A stretch of 64,000 bases of DNA from Halisarca cf. caerulea (lineage: Eukaryota > Porifera > Demospongiae > Chondrillida > Halisarcidae). Below the pieces are notes generated by a model. The model had not been told where the DNA came from, searched no databases, and saw nothing but the letters and a program-made list of their open reading frames with translations. Of this stretch, positions 1-19,515 are shown one piece after another. Where the stretch lies: positions 1,775,311 through 1,839,310 of the forward strand of contig CAUJGJ010000371.1 of the NCBI GenBank assembly GCA_963170055.1, in the 5' to 3' direction. Both the position numbers and the translations under genes were made by a program. Position 1 is the stretch's first letter. Each line of letters opens with the position of its first letter.

Positions 1-7
1 GTGTGTG

Positions 8-68
<61 letters not shown>

Positions 69-90
69 GCGCGTGTGTGCGCGTGTGTGT

Positions 91-149
<59 letters not shown>

Positions 150-160
150 TGTGTTTGTGT
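1..160. repeat. (GT)n microsatellite, imperfect
   Basis: Nearly pure GT with TT, GC and AC interruptions, running off the left edge. It lies in the continuation of the kelch-b561 gene, probably in an intron. Confidence 0.95.
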
Positions 161-280
161 GTGACCATGAGTGTATCACATACAGAGCAGTATGTATCTA
201 CGTATGTATAGACACATAATATGAGTGTAGACCTACACATATATGTACGTAGACACAAAGCACTCAACCTGCTAACTCAC

Positions 281-7892
<7,612 letters not shown>

Positions 7893-8469
7893 TCCGCTGC
7901 GAGTTTATCGTTAGTCTAGCTGGCCAGACTAGGAAACGCATAAAGTCGCGAACATTCACTCGAGATACAGTTGACTATAATGAACCCTCTTGGGACCACT
8001 GAAAAGGCTCACTACATCAGGGTGTTCACTACATCAGGGTTCATTTACAATAGAGTAAATAGGTGTACATTCTAAGGTCTATGTTTGTTATATCAGGGAG
8101 TTCTTTGTATCCAAGATACATTGTAGAGAGGGTCAACTGAGTCATGCAAGATAATTATTCACAATAATCAAAGCTGTGTTCCTGTTAGCTGTGTGTATCC
8201 ACGTAGTGCAGAGGGCATCACAGGATACTTTCAGAGAAGATCGATGAATGGAGGATAGTTTTAGCACAGACATTCTTAGTCTATATATACCTAGGGTGTT
8301 TATGGGTTTGGGAAGCTATACTATATAATGCATGTATGTTCAGTGAAACCTCTGTTAAAAGACACCTCTGAAATACACAAACCTCCTTTTTTGACAGGAC
8401 ACCACCGCTCTGTCCCATTTGAAGTCCCTCACATTACATGTGTACATTTGAAGCCTACGAAATAAGGAC
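7893..8469. other. Upstream region of the kelch-b561 gene with degenerate MITE pieces
   Basis: No coding region is seen. From about 7968 the text 'ACAGTTGACTATAATGAACC' and 'CACTACATCAGGG' repeats, and 'CAGTGAAACCTCTGTTAAAA' occurs at 8341; both are typical of the pogo-like MITE ends found elsewhere in the window. The kelch-b561 promoter must lie in the first few hundred bases, but no convincing TATA box was found. Confidence 0.6.
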
Positions 8470-9125
8470 ACTCCCATATACAGGACAGCTCACTGTGGTC
8501 GCAGTGGTGTCCTTATTATAGAGGTTTCACTGTACAGGACAGCTTTCTGTGGTCCCAGTGGTGTCCTTATTATAGAGGTTTCACTGTACAGGACAGCTTT
8601 CTGTGGTCCCAGTGGTGTCCTTATTATAGAAGTTTCACTGTACAGGACAGCTGTCTGTGGTCCCAGTGGTGTCCATATTATAGAGGTTTCACTGTACAGG
8701 ACAGCTGTCTGTGGTCCCAGTGGTGTCCTTATTATAGAGGTTTCACTGTACAGGACAGCTTTCTGTGGTCCCAGTGGTGTCCTTATTATAGAAGTTTCAC
8801 TGTACAGGACAGCTGTCTGTGGTCGCAGTGGTGTCCTTATTATAGAGGTTTCACTGTACAGGACAGCTCACTGTGGTCGCAGTGGTGTCCTTATTATAGA
8901 GGTTTCACTGTACAGGACAGCTTTCTGTGGTCCCAGTGGTGTCCTTATTATAGAAGTTTCACTGTACAGGACAGCTTTCTGTGGTCCCAGTGGTGTCCTT
9001 ATTATAGAGGTTTCACTGTACAGGACAGCTCACTGTGGTCGCAGTGGTGTCCTTATTATAGAGGTTTCACTGTACAGGACAGCTTTCTGTGGTCCCAGTG
9101 GTGTCCTTATTATAGAGGTTCCACT
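8470..9125. repeat. 54-bp tandem array, about 12 copies
   Basis: Exact spacing of 54 bp between successive 'TGTACAGGACAG' starts (8531, 8585, 8639 and on). Each unit holds 'TATAGAGGTTTCACTG', the reverse complement of the CAGTGAAACCTC terminus of pogo-like MITEs, plus 'GTCCCAGTGGTGTCCTTAT'. Variants alternate (AGCTTTCTG, AGCTGTCTG, AGCTCACTG), suggesting amplification in multi-unit blocks. Confidence 0.95.
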
Positions 9126-9213
9126 ATAATTATTGTGTAGATTGTGACTTTCTTTACATGATTGCATGCCCATAGTTTAGAATGTAAACAAAACAGGAAG
9201 TGGCAGAACAGTA

Positions 9214-9384
9214 CAGTGGAACCTCTGTATTCCAACACTCTGTGGGCAACACAATTGTGTCAGGTTATATACAGAGATTGTCTAATTATAGCAAGCTTTA
9301 ATGGTGACTGTACCTCATAAGATGGTCAGATTGGAGAGAATTTTGGATTATATATAGAGGTGTCAGATTGTACAGGTTTCACTG
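9214..9384. mobile_element. Pogo-like MITE
   Basis: Begins CAGTGGAACCTCTGTA and ends TACAGGTTTCACTG, with TA on both sides (9212-9213, 9385-9386). About 171 bp, no ORF. TA duplication and CAG...CTG ends fit nonautonomous Tc1/mariner-pogo elements. Confidence 0.75.
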
Positions 9385-9479
9385 TACAAGTTATAGGGAA
9401 CCTCTAATTATTATAAGCATTTTTATAACAATTTAATAATAATAATTAAAAAAGAAATAAAGATAATGTTATGCTGATA

Positions 9480-10301
9480 TAACCTTTGAACAGGACTGAT
9501 TCTCACAAAGCACATGTACATATCAATGGACAGAATCAGTTGTACAGGACGGTTCAGCTGCACAAATCTTTGTCAGCTGTATATAAGACTAAAGAAAACA
9601 GTGGAGAAGCTATCTTGAATAAAAGTTGAAAGTGGAGCAAATAAACAAAGAAATGTGTACATGACAGGACCAGATGTGCTGACAAGTAAGCAAGTTGGAG
9701 GTCTTAGGGGATCGCAAGGTGGAAGTGGTTTACACTCCCTAATAAGGTCATTGGCTCATGCCTAGGGGACTTCACATGTTCACCTCATTCACCAGCAACT
9801 GCTGTGTAAATTGGTGTGAACAAACATGGTATGTATAGGGGACTTCACATGCTCACCTCATTCACCAGCAACTGCTGTGTAAATTGGTGTGAACAAACAT
9901 GGTATGCATAGGGGACTTCACAATCACTATGGTAGATCTTACATACGTATTTAATATTACACATCCGACCCCATTTGCAATCAACTGCTATGAAAATTGG
10001 TGTGAACAACAACAGTACTGATATTATGTTGCGTGCAAGGATAATTATATTCATAGAGTCTTAGTGTTAGATCTTGAATAACCATAAATCCTTTTTGAGG
10101 ATTGGGGAACATGATTCTTGTAAACAAGTGTGACGTTTTTTCCTACTTATCTGATAAAGTAGTCTGTAATTACTTCCAGATCAATGTTTTGAAATTCTTC
10201 ACAGATCAGTCAAGTAGTAGAGTCCTTATACTTGTGTAATATATACATACATGCAAACTTATCAACAACTTCTAGTGAAGATGTACTTCACCTGCATTAA
10301 G

Positions 10302-10371
<70 letters not shown>

Positions 10372-10440
10372 ATGTGTGTGTGTGCATGATTAATCATAAG
10401 CCAAATCACCATAATATTTCAAGCCTAGCTACAATTGTCT
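9480..10440. repeat. Intergenic module, copy 1 of 6, ending in (GT)n
   Basis: Noncoding block recognised by 'GAACAGGA', 'ACAGAATCA', 'TGTACATGACAG', 'GTTTTACACT', 'GGGGACTTCACATG' and a terminal (GT)n tract (10303-10354). Related blocks lie near 14180-15110, 16940-17860, 26060-26990, 33610-34970 and 35380-36380. Inside this copy a short piece around 'GGGGACTTCACATGYTCACC' is itself repeated (9760-9840 and 9836-9915). No coding exon was found. Confidence 0.7.
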
Positions 10441-11025
10441 TAGTCCAGCCATTAAAGTATAGCAATCATACCGAAAAACTAGGCTTTAGCGGTCACACTA
10501 CCTTCAACAGAAAAACTGTTTCTTTGTCTTCTATACCAACAGCAAGAGTCAGATTCAGAAGGCCATGTATGCACCTTTACAGACAAAGTTTGACTTAAGA
10601 TGGTCTATGGTTTTACATATATACGGACTGCAATATGTACACGTTATCGGATGTTTATAGGGGCACTTATGTAGATTTTGACTCATTGTGGACTTATGGT
10701 CAGAAAGCAAAGCCTCAACAGCCCAAGTGACATAATAATCTGCTATGGTGAAGTGTAGGAAACAGAGTTCTAGTTAAATGGGTTCAATGAGAGTTCCAGT
10801 GGTCTGTTCCAATGAGTACATAGCAACTGTTACAGTACACAAGAAGCAGAATGATTATTATAAGGATTTGAATATTCAACAACCTGTACTAATCCTGGGC
10901 TATGAATATCATTCATGAATCCTGCTTCCCAGTTCACTCTTCAACCTCTACGTCACAGTTTACAAAATCTGTTATTATAATACAACATTATATCAAATCT
11001 TGGCTGTGTGTAATGGGAAATCTTG

Positions 11026-11070
11026 GGGACATTCCCGGTAAGACAATGATGTTATGAGAGGGTTTAAAAG
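11026..11070 (+). promoter_or_regulatory. SRCR-family promoter copy (GGGACATTCC + TATA)
   Basis: GGGACATTCC at 11026-11035 and TTTAAAAG at 11063-11070, in the same context as genes A and B (AAGACAATGATG-TATGAGAGGG). It lies 51 bp upstream of an orphan ATG at 11121. The first motif fits the NF-kappaB consensus GGGRNWYYCC; function is inference. Confidence 0.55.
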
Positions 11071-11120
11071 TGTTCTCAGATCATGTGTTACCAGCAAATC
11101 AGAGTAAACAGAAAGACATA

Positions 11121-11162
11121 ATGTCACTAACCGTTTTCTTCGCCATTGCTGTGCTTTTTGGT
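11121..11162 (+). pseudogene. Truncated signal-peptide exon of the SRCR-FN3 family
   Basis: ATG at 11121 starts 'MSLTVFFAIAVLFG', matching the signal peptides of genes A and B, with the same 5' UTR ('CAGCAAATCAGAG', 'GAAAGACAT'). After GG at about 11162 the match ends. The expected '...DAQxFDG' and GT donor are replaced by repetitive sequence leading into a foldback-element fragment. No exon 2 is found downstream, so this is an orphan 5' remnant. Confidence 0.75.
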
Positions 11163-11189
11163 CCTATCCTATTATTAAAATCCTATTAT

Positions 11190-11600
11190 TGCCTCCATTT
11201 TTTATAATGACATCATTTGGTTGGGTACAGTGTGCAAGTTCCTACATCCTGGGCCCACTTCACATTATTGGCTGTTGGATCTAGGAATTTGCACACTGTA
11301 CCCGGTCCAACCCACCTCTGTCTACCTCTCTGCTCGTCCAGCCCCATGTGTGCCTAGCCCTATGCCCGACTAGCTCCTTGTATACCTAGCACTATGCCAG
11401 CTAGACCTATGCATGTCCATCCTCCCTCATGCTCGTCTAGCCAAATATATACCTAACCCTCTGTATGTCTATACCTATGCCTGTTCAGCCCTATGTAGCA
11501 AACAACTCTGCCTTGTTCCAGTGATTTCATCCCTACATCTTTCATCCATTTTTAAATGGTTTTTGTATGGTTCTTTAATAGTGCATAGCCTGAAGTGCAT
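11190..11600. mobile_element. Foldback-element fragment, CTAGCCCTATG family
   Basis: Contains 'TTCCTACATCCTGGGCC', 'TTTGCACACTGTACCCGG', then repeats of about 14 bp of the type CTAGCCCTATGCCCG, ending near 'TTTCATCCATTTTTAAATGG'. Related copies are at 24388-24790 and 31418-32000. No ORF. Confidence 0.7.
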
Positions 11601-12011
11601 GTATAGGTATCATCCTATATAATTTACTTATATAACTGTATAGAAACCATTTAAATAGAAAAAGCATTAATAATCATAACTTGATACATACTTTATTATA
11701 CAGTACAGCTGCACAAATTATCATATTTTTAATAAAATCTTGCATATTTTTCCAGGATGTATTGTGATCACTGGTCATGACATAGTGTGAAACTAAACAC
11801 ATGCAGGCAAGATGAACATGTTAGCACAGAGTGTGTTGTTTTCGCCCACTCCTGCTGCAATTTTCAGACATGTGTTTTCTTTCTCTGAAACTTCTTGGTA
11901 CTTGGTTCTCAGTAGGAACTCAAGCTGTGCTGAACTGTCACTCAAACTTCTTATTAATTCATCGATTTAACTTCAATGAGATTGATTCCTATATCAATTA
12001 ACATAATATTA

Positions 12012-13137
12012 CAGTCTTTTTCAATTGGTTTAACGGATGTTTCATTTCATTTGACGGACGTTTCAATCTATTTAACGGAAGTTCCATTGCAATTAACGCG
12101 TTTTTCATTGCAATTAACGGAAACCCTGTACCTCAAGTTTGTAGCTATTTTCTACCCAAATACCCAACTTTACTCAGGACGCTTCGTTTTCGAAGTTCTT
12201 AAACTTTAGTTTTCGGATACTAACACTTTTCTTATAGGAGGTTTATGAAGGCTTGAGCGTTCACGAAGAAACTGTTCGAGTGGTACCTCTTTGGGGGGGG
12301 GGGGTGTCTGTGGCATGGTTGATGGAGCAGGTGATTCTGAGGCTGGGTTATGGGATAGATGAAGGTCTATTCTCAGCAGAAGTGACTCTTTGGCGTTTTT
12401 TTTTCCTACACCCCCCCTACCAACAAAAGCAGAAACCAAAGAAGCTAGAAGAACGTCAGCTATATATATAGCTGACGTTCTTCTAGCTGCTAGGGGGGGG
12501 TGTAGGAAAAAAACGCCAAAGAGTCACTTCTGCTATATATAGCCAGCAAATTGATTGAACATAATTGTTACATTTGATTGTTTGTTGTTGTTTGTGTGTA
12601 TGAATTTGCCGTGTATGTGTTCACAGGACCCCCTGGAAGACCAGTCAAAGGGCTGAAGGGGCATCCTGTCTAAATATTGAGATTTAACTTTAACTTTAAC
12701 TTTAACTCTTCGAAGGGTGAAATGAGAAAAAAAAGACAAGTTAACAAACTTTCAAGCATCTTCGTTTAGAAGCATAGAGGTTATATGAAAGCGTATGCCG
12801 AAGATTCAGCAGTGTGGTGCAAGAAGATTGTGAATGGTGGATGAAACAGTTACCTGTCATTCTTGGCGCCTTGTGGAAGCATTTAAGCCACGGGCTACCG
12901 TCTAAAGAGGCGTCCTTTGTCCAAGCACGAAGAAGGAAAGCATTCGAAAACGAAGCGCGCTCAGAAAAGTTTGTTTTTAGCCTTTGGATTTTGCTTCAAA
13001 TTTACTCCAAACGTGTACAATAGCGCTTCCGTTAATTGTACTGAAATATCCGTTAATTGGAATGAAACGCCCGTTAAATGAATTGCAACATCCGTTAAAT
13101 GAAACGAAAAACGCGTTAAACCAATCGAAAAAGACTG
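12012..13137. mobile_element. 1.1-kb element with CAGTCTTTTTC terminal inverted repeats
   Basis: Left end CAGTCTTTTTCAATTGGTTT and right end AACCAATCGAAAAAGACTG are inverted. Just inside both ends are 4-5 degenerate units of about 20 bp of the type GTTTAACGGATGTTTCATT. The tandem-duplicate copy at 16048 lacks it, so the insertion point is visible (TTA...TATT context). Only short unrecognised ORFs lie inside (for example 12814-13023). It is probably a nonautonomous DNA transposon; superfamily not identified. Confidence 0.75.
12375..12534. repeat. Nested foldback (hairpin) element
   Basis: Arms beginning AGCAGAAGTGACTCTTTGG and ending CCAAAGAGTCACTTCTGCT are inverted around TATATATA at about 12460. 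The arms include a C7/G8 run and AGAAGAACGTCAGC. It would form a near-perfect hairpin of about 75 bp per arm, nested in the 12012-13137 element. Confidence 0.85.
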
Positions 13138-13195
13138 TATTGTACTACGAATTAAGTCGCATAATACCTGTATTATGTTCAATACAAGGGTTTAC

Positions 13196-13230
<35 letters not shown>

Positions 13231-13533
13231 CGCATACACACACAAACATGCACATGCACGCACGCACGCACGCATGCATGCACGCATGCATGTACGCACG
13301 CACACATGCATGTACGCATGCACTCATACACGCATGCATGCACACACATGCACACCCACACCCACCTACACAGACACCCACCCACACCCACCCACACACA
13401 CATACACACACACACACCACAGACCCCCCCCCCCCCCCCACACACACACACACACCCCACACACACGCGCACACACACATGTACGCACACAGATACATAC
13501 ATGCACACACACGCGCACGCACACACACACACA

Positions 13534-13576
<43 letters not shown>

Positions 13577-13616
13577 GCACACACACACACGCACACACAC
13601 ACACACGCATACACAC

Positions 13617-13652
<36 letters not shown>

Positions 13653-14933
13653 ACACACACACACACTGTGACAGAGACACACACAGATACACGTGTACAG
13701 ACACATACACGCCAAATGTATACACAAGCATGCCATATACACACACATGCACTTGACCTTGAACATTTGCATATGTATATATACTCTGTAAAAACAGATA
13801 TTGGGGGACTACATATGACGTATTCTATTATTAGAAATTAGGAAAGTAATTTCCTATTCTGTTTAATGAACAGTTCCAGAGTGAGTTCCAATGACGTGTC
13901 AGCTATCAAGGAGATCTGAAATAACAGGTTGAATGCAGAATACGTACAACTGAACATGAATATTCAACAACCTGATCTAACCCCAGTCTATGAATACAAT
14001 TATGAACCCAGTTTGTGTATTTGTGTATTTTAGAGATGAGAGGATGACTATACTACTTGTGTTCTTGTTAGCTATATCCACACAATACAGAAAGCAGTAT
14101 AGGATTCTTTCGGAAGAGGCCGATGATTGCAGGATAGTTTTGGCATACTGACCTTCTATTCTGTGTAGTACAGGACATGGGAGCTCTTTTCACAGACGGT
14201 AGTTTTCATTTCATTCTTGAGCATGGCTCAAAATGCAGACAAAACCTTAAATCGTTGTGCGGAAACAGGCAAGTGTCAGAAAAATATAATACAAGAACCC
14301 CCTTATAATCTGCTTTATAAAAATCCAAGACATTTTTTTTACATAAATATGATATGCGTGAGAGTACAGCTTTTGAACAGGATTTTCGCATAGCACAGAT
14401 CAATTGTACAGAATCAATTGTACAGGAAGTTTGAGCTGCATAGGTCTTCATTGATTGTAAGAGTAAATACAGTAGAGAAGCCATCTTAGATAGAGGTTGA
14501 AAGTGACGCCAATAAACAAATAAATGTGTACATGGCATATGGATGCGCATATGTGCTGACAAGTGAGCAAAGCAAAGCAGGGGATCCCAAGGTGGGAGTA
14601 TTTTACACTGTCTAATGAGGTCATTGTTTCTCGCATAGGGGACTTCACATACACCTCATTCACCAGTAACTGCAGTGTAAATTGATGGTATGGGCCCAAC
14701 CGCAGTTCCTTTCCAATTAATTATATTCCGTGATGAAAGTTAATGCATAATATTATAATATTAGGTAATGGGAACTTAATATCACAGACATTCTTGTAAA
14801 CATGTTTGCTGTCTTTCCTACTATTTTGATAAAATATTTAGTAATTGCTTCCAGATCAATACTATTTCTGAAATTGTTCAATTTTTACTTTCACACGTGT
14901 GTGTGTGTGTGTATGTGTGTATGTGTGTCGACA

Positions 14934-14968
<35 letters not shown>

Positions 14969-15023
14969 CTGTGTGTGTCTGTGTGTGTATACATGTGTGT
15001 ATGACATGGTGCGTGTGTGTGTA

Positions 15024-15075
<52 letters not shown>

Positions 15076-15215
15076 CACGTGTACGTGTGTACATGACCAA
15101 AAATAGACCTATTTCAATGATATTTGACCCTGGAACTACCTATAATAGATTACTTCTCTTACTATCAAAAAACGTCTCAGACATTACACAGGAAGGATCT
15201 GGATTTGCCAACTAT

Positions 15216-15361
15216 TTAGTAACAATAATTCAAATTATGTTAACTTTTCTTTTTTTTTTCTTTTTTACCTTGTTTGTACTGTTTACAGGGTGCCTAGTGT
15301 AGTAGCCATTGGCTAAAGGCTTCCCCTGAGTAAATAAGCTTATCCTATCCTATCCTATCCT
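15216..15361 (+). mobile_element. 3' fragment of a LINE-like retroelement with (TATCC)n tail
   Basis: Insertion flanked by AACTAT at 15210-15215 and 15362-15367, absent from the tandem copy at 17950. It contains 'GTAGCCATTGGCTAAAGGC' and 'GAGTAAATAA', and ends in TATCC repeats. A related inverted remnant ('GCCTTTAGCCAGTGGCTA') lies near 37210. The duplication and repeat tail fit a short, 5'-truncated non-LTR insertion. Confidence 0.7.
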
Positions 15362-15837
15362 AACTATGGTTGCATCAAGTGTTTGTGTGCATTAAACTTC
15401 CAGGGTTTTATCTTTTTGGGGAAGAAGCTTCAGTATATATTACAATGCATGTTTATCATATAAGAGATGAGCGCAGTTCTATATGTAGTACTACGTGGTA
15501 TTGTAGATGTCTATATATAAAAGACATGCAGTGCAGTGATGTAAAGAGGTACAGATATGTATGTGGTACAGTAGAGGTAAACTAGGGGGTCTTGGGGTAT
15601 GCCCGCCATGCAGGGAAAGTTGGAGTTTTTATGTTTTATAAGGTGGCATCTGAGGCCATTTTAGATCATTCAAGGTTGACTTAGTCATTTAAGTAGGACC
15701 TTCACTATAGTAATGTACACTACATTTGGATTTATTTGGGGGTGGACACTGGAAAGTTTGGAGTGGAAGCTCCCCCCCCCCCCCCCCCCCCCCCCCAACC
15801 ACTGGATAACACCCTGATTTCTGTATGTACATAAACA

Positions 15838-15916
15838 GTCAGCCCTCATTTATCCATACACATCTGTTCTGGATGAAAATGTGGCTAAAACGAAGGAACT
15901 GGATAAATGAGGGAGC
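15838..15916. repeat. Short inverted-repeat element (also at 18419-18497)
   Basis: CAGTCAGCCCTCATTTATCC and GGATAAATGAGGGAGCAG are inverted over about 78 bp. It was present before the tandem duplication, as both copies carry it. Confidence 0.65.
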
Positions 15917-15967
15917 AGTAGTATAGTGTACAGAACTATGTTCTTCTGAAGGTGGTGTGACTATTAC

Positions 15968-16354
15968 TGTGCTGAACTGTTACTCAAACTTCTTATTAAT
16001 TCATCGATTCAACTTCAATGAGATTGATTCCTATATCAATTAACATAATATTATTATACTACGAAGTCGCTTAATACCTGTATTATGTTCAATACAAGGG
16101 TTCACTTACACACACACACACACATGCGCATACACACACAAACATACACATGCATGTACGCATGCACGCATGCACGCACGCAAGCACACACATGTACACC
16201 CACACCCACCTACACAGACACCCACCCACACCCACCCCCACACACACACACCACAGACCCACACACCCACACACACACACCACACACACATGCGCACACA
16301 CACACATGTACACACACAGATATATACACACACACGCGCGCGCGTGCACACACA

Positions 16355-16438
<84 letters not shown>

Positions 16439-18551
16439 GTGACAGAGACACACACAGATACACGTGTACAGACACATACACGCCAAATGTGTACACAAGC
16501 ATGCCATACACACACATGCACTTGACCTTGGGCATTTGCATATCTATACACTGTAAAAACAGATATTGGGGGATTACACATGACCTATTCAGGAGAGCAA
16601 TTTCCTAGGGGGTTTAATGAACAGTTCCAGAGTGAGTTCCAATGACGTGTAAGCTATCAAGGAGATCTGAAATAACAGGTTGAATGCAGAATGCGTACAA
16701 CTGAACATAAATATTCAACAACCTGATCTAACCCCAGTCTATGAATACAATTATGAACCCAGTTTGTGTATTTGTGTATTAAATTTTTAGAGATGAGAGG
16801 ATGACTATACTACTTGTGTTCTTGTTAGCTATATCCACACAACACAGAAAGCAATATAGGATTCTTTCAGAAGAGGCCGATGATTGCAGGATAGTTTTGG
16901 CATACTGACCTTCTATTCTGTGTAGTACAGGACATGGGAGCTCTTTTCACAGACGGTAGTTTTCATTTCATTCTTGAGCATGGCTCAAAATGCAGACAAG
17001 ACCTTAAATCGTTGTGCGGAAACAGGCAAGTGTCAGAAAAATATAATACAAGAACCCCCTTATAATCTGCTTTATAAAAATCAAAGACAATTTTTTTTTA
17101 CATAAAAATGATATTTGTGAGAGTACAGCTTTCGAACAGGATTTTCGCATAGCACAGATCAATTGTACAGGAAGTTTCAGCTGCGTAGGTCTTCATTGAC
17201 TGTAAGAGTAAATACAGTGGAGAAGCCATCTTAGATAGAGGTTGAAAGTGACGTCAATTAACAAAATAAATGTGTACATGGCATATGCATGTGCATATGT
17301 GCTGACAAGTGAGCAAAGCAAAGCAGGGAGCAAAGCAGGGGATCCCAAGGTGGGAGTGTTTTACACTACCTAATGAGGATCATTGGCTCACGTATAGGGT
17401 ACTTCACATGCACCTCATTCACCAGTAACTGCAGTGTAAATTGATGGTATGGGCCCAACCGCAGTTCCTTTCCAATTAATTATATTCCGTGATGAAAGTT
17501 AATGCATAATATTATAATATTAGGTAATGGGAACTTAATATCACAGACATTCTTGTAAACATGTTTGCTGTCTTTCCTACTATTTTGATAAAATATTTAG
17601 TAATTGCTTCCAGATCAATACTATTTCTGAAATTGTTCAATTTTTACTTTCACACGTGTGTGTGTGTGTGTATGTGTGTATGTGTGTCGACATGTGTATG
17701 TGTGTGTGTATGTGAGTGTGTGTGTCTGTGTGTGTCTGTGTGTGTATACATGTGTGTATGACATGGTGCGTGTGTGTGTATGTATGTGTGTGTGTGTGTG
17801 TGTGTGTGTATACACGTGTACGTGTGTACAGGACCAAAAATAGACCTATTTTAATGATATTTGACCCTGGAACTACCTATAATAGATTACTTCTCTTACT
17901 ATCAAAAAACATCTCAGACATTACACAGGAAGGATCTGGATTCGCCAACTATGGTTGCATCAAGTGTTTGTGTGCATTAAACTTCCAGGGTTTTATCTTT
18001 TTGGGGAAGAAGCTTCAGTATATATTACAGTGCAATTTATCATATAAGAGATGAGCACAGTTCTATATGTAGTACTACGTGGTATTGTAGATGTCTATAT
18101 ATAAAAGACATGCAGTGCAGTGATGTAAAGAGGTACAGATATGTATGTGGTACGGCAGAGGTAAACTAGGGAGTCTTGGGGTATGCCCCCCATGCAGGGA
18201 AAGTTGGAGTTTTTATGTTTTATAAGGTGGCATCTGAGGCCATTTTAGATCATTCAAGGTTGACTTAGTCATTTAAGTAGGACCTTCACTATAGTAATGT
18301 ACACTACATTTGGATTTATTTGGGGGTGGACACTGGAAAGTTTGGAGTGGAAGCTCCCCCCCCCCCCCCCCCCCCCCCCCAACCACTGGATAAAACCCTG
18401 ATTTCTGTATGTACATAAACAGTCAGCCCTCATTTATCCATACACATCTGTTCTGGATGAAAATGTGGCTAAAACGAAGGAACTGGATAAATGAGGGAGC
18501 AGTAGTATAGTGTACAGAACTATGTTCTTCTGAAGGTGGTGTGACTATTAC
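15968..18551. repeat. Tandem duplication, right unit
   Basis: Second copy of the 11927-15967 unit without its two insertions. Contains a CA-rich block (16105-16440), a (GT)n block (17658-17830), a poly-C run (18356-18380), and the noncoding module 16940-17860. No gene seen. Identity to the left unit is high by eye. Confidence 0.85.
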
Positions 18552-19420
<869 letters not shown>

Positions 19421-19465
19421 GGGACATCCCCTGTAAGACAATGATGTCATGAGAGGGTTTAAAAG
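19421..19465 (+). promoter_or_regulatory. Promoter of SRCR-FN3 gene A: GGGACATCCC site and TATA box
   Basis: GGGACATCCC (19421-19430) fits GGGRNWYYCC, and TTTAAAAG (19458-19465) is a TATA-like box 51 bp before the ATG. The whole block is shared with gene B and the relics at 11.0 and 48.2 kb. It directly abuts the long (GT)n tract. NF-kappaB control is inference. Confidence 0.6.
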
Positions 19466-19515
19466 TGTTCTCAGACAATGCATTACCAGCAAATCAGAGC
19501 AAATAGAAAGACATT

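Larger units (their letters stand above)
11927..15967. repeat. Tandem duplication, left unit
   Basis: From 'GTGCTGAACTG' to 'GGTGTGACTATTAC' this matches 15968-18551, apart from two insertions in this unit (12012-13137 and 15216-15361) and microsatellite length. It holds a CA-rich block (13194-13680, with CACG, CATG and poly-C variants), noncoding sequence, and a (GT)n block (14897-15090). No gene is recognised. Confidence 0.85.

Noticed and set aside
8470..9125. Regular 54-bp direct repeats as a possible CRISPR array
   Set aside because: Units are joined head to tail with no unique spacers, no cas genes are nearby, and the setting is a eukaryotic genome.
13184..13841. 285-codon His/Thr-rich frame
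   Set aside because: It is a CA-rich microsatellite translated. The equivalent frames in the sister modules at 16.1 and 25.3 kb are different, so no protein is conserved.
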